Assembly: GCA_937996795.1 (NCBI GenBank)
Contig: CALKUH010000009.1
Location: 1-32,681, forward strand
Direction: 5' to 3'
Source: an uncultured Verrucomicrobiota bacterium
GTDB lineage: Bacteria > Verrucomicrobiota > Kiritimatiellia > CAIVKH01
DNA: 32,681 bases
Shown: positions 31,441 to 32,681 of the stretch, piece after piece
Layout of the letters: each line of letters opens with the position of its first letter
Numbering within the stretch: the first letter of the stretch is position 1
Notes under the pieces: model-generated
What the model saw: the letters and a program-made list of their open reading frames with translations, nothing else
The model's database searches: none
Told to the model about the DNA's origin: nothing
Translations under genes and position numbers: made by a program

Positions 31441-31468
31441 AAAAAAGAGCCGCCCATCAGGGCAGCTC
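31441..31468 (-). terminator. Intrinsic terminator overlapping the regulator's stop codon
   Basis: On the minus strand GAGC-T-GCCC, a TGAT loop, GGGC-G-GCTC, then TTTTTT. The stop codon TGA of the XRE regulator (31457-31459) lies in the loop. The plus strand has a shorter T run, so it may work both ways. Confidence 0.75.
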
Positions 31469-31699
31469 CTTTTCGATGTCCCGCATGAGTTCCGATGCAC
31501 TCAGCCGAACGGCCTGGCACAACCGTATCAAATGAAGGACATCAATCTTCAACTCGCAGCACTCCACGCGGCTCAGCCAGGTTCTGGAGAATCCAAGTTG
31601 GCGAGCGACGTGATCCTGTGTCAGCTTCCGGTGCTTGCGAGTTCTCTTGAGCCGCTCAATGGCCTTGCGATATGCAGGGTCATAGATCGCCTTTTGCAT
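31457..31699 (-). CDS. Small XRE-family transcriptional regulator
   Basis: An 80-residue protein that is almost entirely one helix-turn-helix domain: YRKAIERLKRTRKHRKLTQDHVARQLGFSRTWLSRVECCELKIDVLHLIRLCQAVRLSASELM. TQDHVARQLGF is helix 2 and SRTWLSRVE the recognition helix. GGAGGTG, 7 nt before ATG 31699, fixes the start and discards the longer frame to 31750. Single-domain XRE proteins of this size often control mobile elements, restriction systems or toxin-antitoxin pairs. No clear partner is visible, but the surrounding DNA is accessory in character. Confidence 0.85.
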   Translation of the reverse strand: MQKAIYDPAYRKAIERLKRTRKHRKLTQDHVARQLGFSRTWLSRVECCELKIDVLHLIRLCQAVRLSASELMRDIEKELP

Positions 31700-31753
31700 C
31701 ACGCGACACCTCCAAGGTCTGTGGTGTTCAGTTGGAACCGAGGTGAGCAACCC

Positions 31754-31984
31754 TTGGGCATCATGCTCAAGTCAGCAACCACGCTCGCCCTGCACGTCAC
31801 GCTGTCAATTGAACGCGAACTGCGCCCAGGGCGAAACCCGCCAGATGGAACGCTTCCCCCCTCGGTGCGGGAGCACTGGATTCCGCTCCTCGATGGACTT
31901 CAATCGCGCATGATCGAGCGGACCAAGACGATGCACTCGAATCGGCATGTTCGCACTCTGGTTGAGCGTAAAAATGGCCAATGA
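31754..31984 (+). CDS. Hypothetical short protein in accessory region
   Basis: A 76-codon frame divergent from the XRE regulator. GAGGTGA lies about 7 nt before TTG 31754; ATG 31763 is the alternative. The sequence (SIERELRPGRNPPDGTLPPSVREHWIPLLDGLQSRMIERTKTMHSNRHV) is not low complexity and has no arginine-rich shadow look, so it may be real, but I recognise no domain. Its TGA overlaps an ATG at 31981. Confidence 0.4.
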   Translation: MGIMLKSATTLALHVTLSIERELRPGRNPPDGTLPPSVREHWIPLLDGLQSRMIERTKTMHSNRHVRTLVERKNGQ

Positions 31985-32381
31985 GTAAAGCGGCGACCCC
32001 TAACCGGACCATCGCTGAAAGCCCGGCTCCTTCCGAGGCGGATCAGATCCGCGCGGGCATCCCACTGACGATCTGGTCGGGCATTCCCCTGGATACCGGA
32101 GCAATCGGCGCGCGATGTTGCAGGCGATGGGCGGCAATGCGCATGTCCGCGCACAACTCGGTCGCGAGTACGACGAGGTCATGAAGTCAAACGACATCCG
32201 GCTTCAGACGATTTACCATTTCATGTCGGTGGGCTACCGGCACCCTGTCCGTCCCCGCAGGCGCCCCTCCCGCTTCGCCGCCATGCTCGCCAGAAAGACC
32301 CCGCTGGCGAACGCTAAAATAAGTTTGGAAAATATCATAACAGAGCTCGGGTGTGGCCCAAAATGGCTGAAGGCGGGGTGA
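31981..32381 (+). pseudogene. Possible degraded small gene(s)
   Basis: A frame opens at ATG 31981, overlapping the previous stop (ATGA), but after about 43 codons (to GAIGAR) turns into unnatural sequence. Another frame from 32115 (MLQAMGGNAHVRAQLGREYDEVMKSNDIRLQTIYHF...) looks more protein-like up to about 32235. A frameshifted remnant is one reading; chance frames are the other. From 32382 to 32574 I see no gene. Confidence 0.25.
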
Positions 32382-32574
32382 ATCGGACCGAAGAGCAGGC
32401 GCCCCGCTGATCGGCCGTCATCGCTGAGGAAAGAAAAGATGCACCACAACGAAGGCCACCGGCTGTTCTGCACCACCACACGCGTCACACCGGATCCCCG
32501 CCTACATAAAAGAACACGACCTCGCCCCACAGAAAGGCAACCCTCCATCCATCATTCACAGAAATCTCCGCTGG

Positions 32575-32600
32575 ATCCCCCGCGGCTTGCCTCGGGGGAT
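32575..32600. repeat. ATCCCCCG/CGGGGGAT hairpin
   Basis: A perfect 8-bp stem with the loop CGGCTTGCCT, 26 bp past the stop of the minus-strand gene at the window edge. It may help end that transcript, but there is no T run; it has the look of a dispersed intergenic hairpin. Confidence 0.5.
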
Positions 32601-32626
32601 TCACTGCATTACAGCAGTCTGCTCAC

Positions 32627-32681
32627 CTACGCGCGGCGCGGCGCGAACACCACGTCCATCCACACCGCGAGCACGAGCACG
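32627..32681 (-). CDS. C-terminal end of a gene running in from the window edge
   Basis: The minus-strand frame VLVLAVWMDVVFAPRRA ends at TAG (32627-32629). The hydrophobic stretch followed by a basic end looks like the last membrane span of a membrane protein, but only 17 codons are visible. Confidence 0.35.
   Translation of the reverse strand, partial: VLVLAVWMDVVFAPRRA

Noticed and set aside
32234..32548. Minus-strand frame ending ASMAAKREGRLRGRTGCR with a hydrophobic stretch
   Set aside because: No SD, mostly Arg/Gly-rich, and overlaps an equally weak plus-strand frame; not enough to call a gene.

Overview
GC-rich bacterial chromosome, mostly housekeeping with a few accessory patches. 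Several signs suggest a member of the PVC group (Verrucomicrobiota/Kiritimatiellota-like): a PEP-CTERM protein, a secreted protein with thrombospondin-type-3 calcium repeats, a palindromic repeat encoding SSSAKATED inside an enzyme, dispersed TGTAGCCGCG-type hairpins, and a nusA-infB-rbfA-truB-ribF cluster. The assignment is an inference from gene style, not from a marker gene comparison.

Layout. 1-897 (-): aldo/keto reductase cut by the window edge. 1030-5402 (+): a three-subunit molybdenum hydroxylase of the xanthine dehydrogenase family (Mo subunit, [2Fe-2S] subunit, FAD subunit) with a HigB/HigA-type toxin-antitoxin pair between the first and second subunit genes. 5550-11183 (-): a GT39-like membrane glycosyltransferase, a soluble NtrB-like kinase with an NtrC-like sigma-54 activator, and an MFS transporter. 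11442-12265 (+): two small unknown membrane proteins. 12439-17883 (-): translation/transcription cluster nusA-infB-rbfA-truB-ribF, without rimP, preceded by a terminator-like leader hairpin. 18249-19765 (+): PEP-CTERM protein plus TSP3-repeat protein. 19832-23024 (+): coaBC, mnmA, larE. 23153-24602 (-): quinol monooxygenase-like protein and iron-type alcohol dehydrogenase. 24666-27565 (+): second GT39-like transferase and an RhlE-type RNA helicase. 27589-30956: two unknown polytopic membrane proteins, a secreted alpha/beta hydrolase and an HhH DNA glycosylase. 31123-31199 (-): tRNA-Val(GAC). 31200-32681: sparsely coding accessory-looking DNA with a small XRE regulator and doubtful ORFs, ending in the tail of another minus-strand gene.

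Two genome-scale patterns stand out. First, many genes that begin a transcription unit have a TAnnnT -10-like hexamer only 6-9 nt before the ATG and no Shine-Dalgarno, as expected for leaderless mRNAs, whereas internal operon genes (for example rbfA) have strong SD sequences. Second, a family of hairpin repeats bounded by CTGTAG/CTACAG is scattered between genes, often as a head-to-head pair of about 60 bp, and in four cases its TAG serves as the stop codon of the neighbouring gene.
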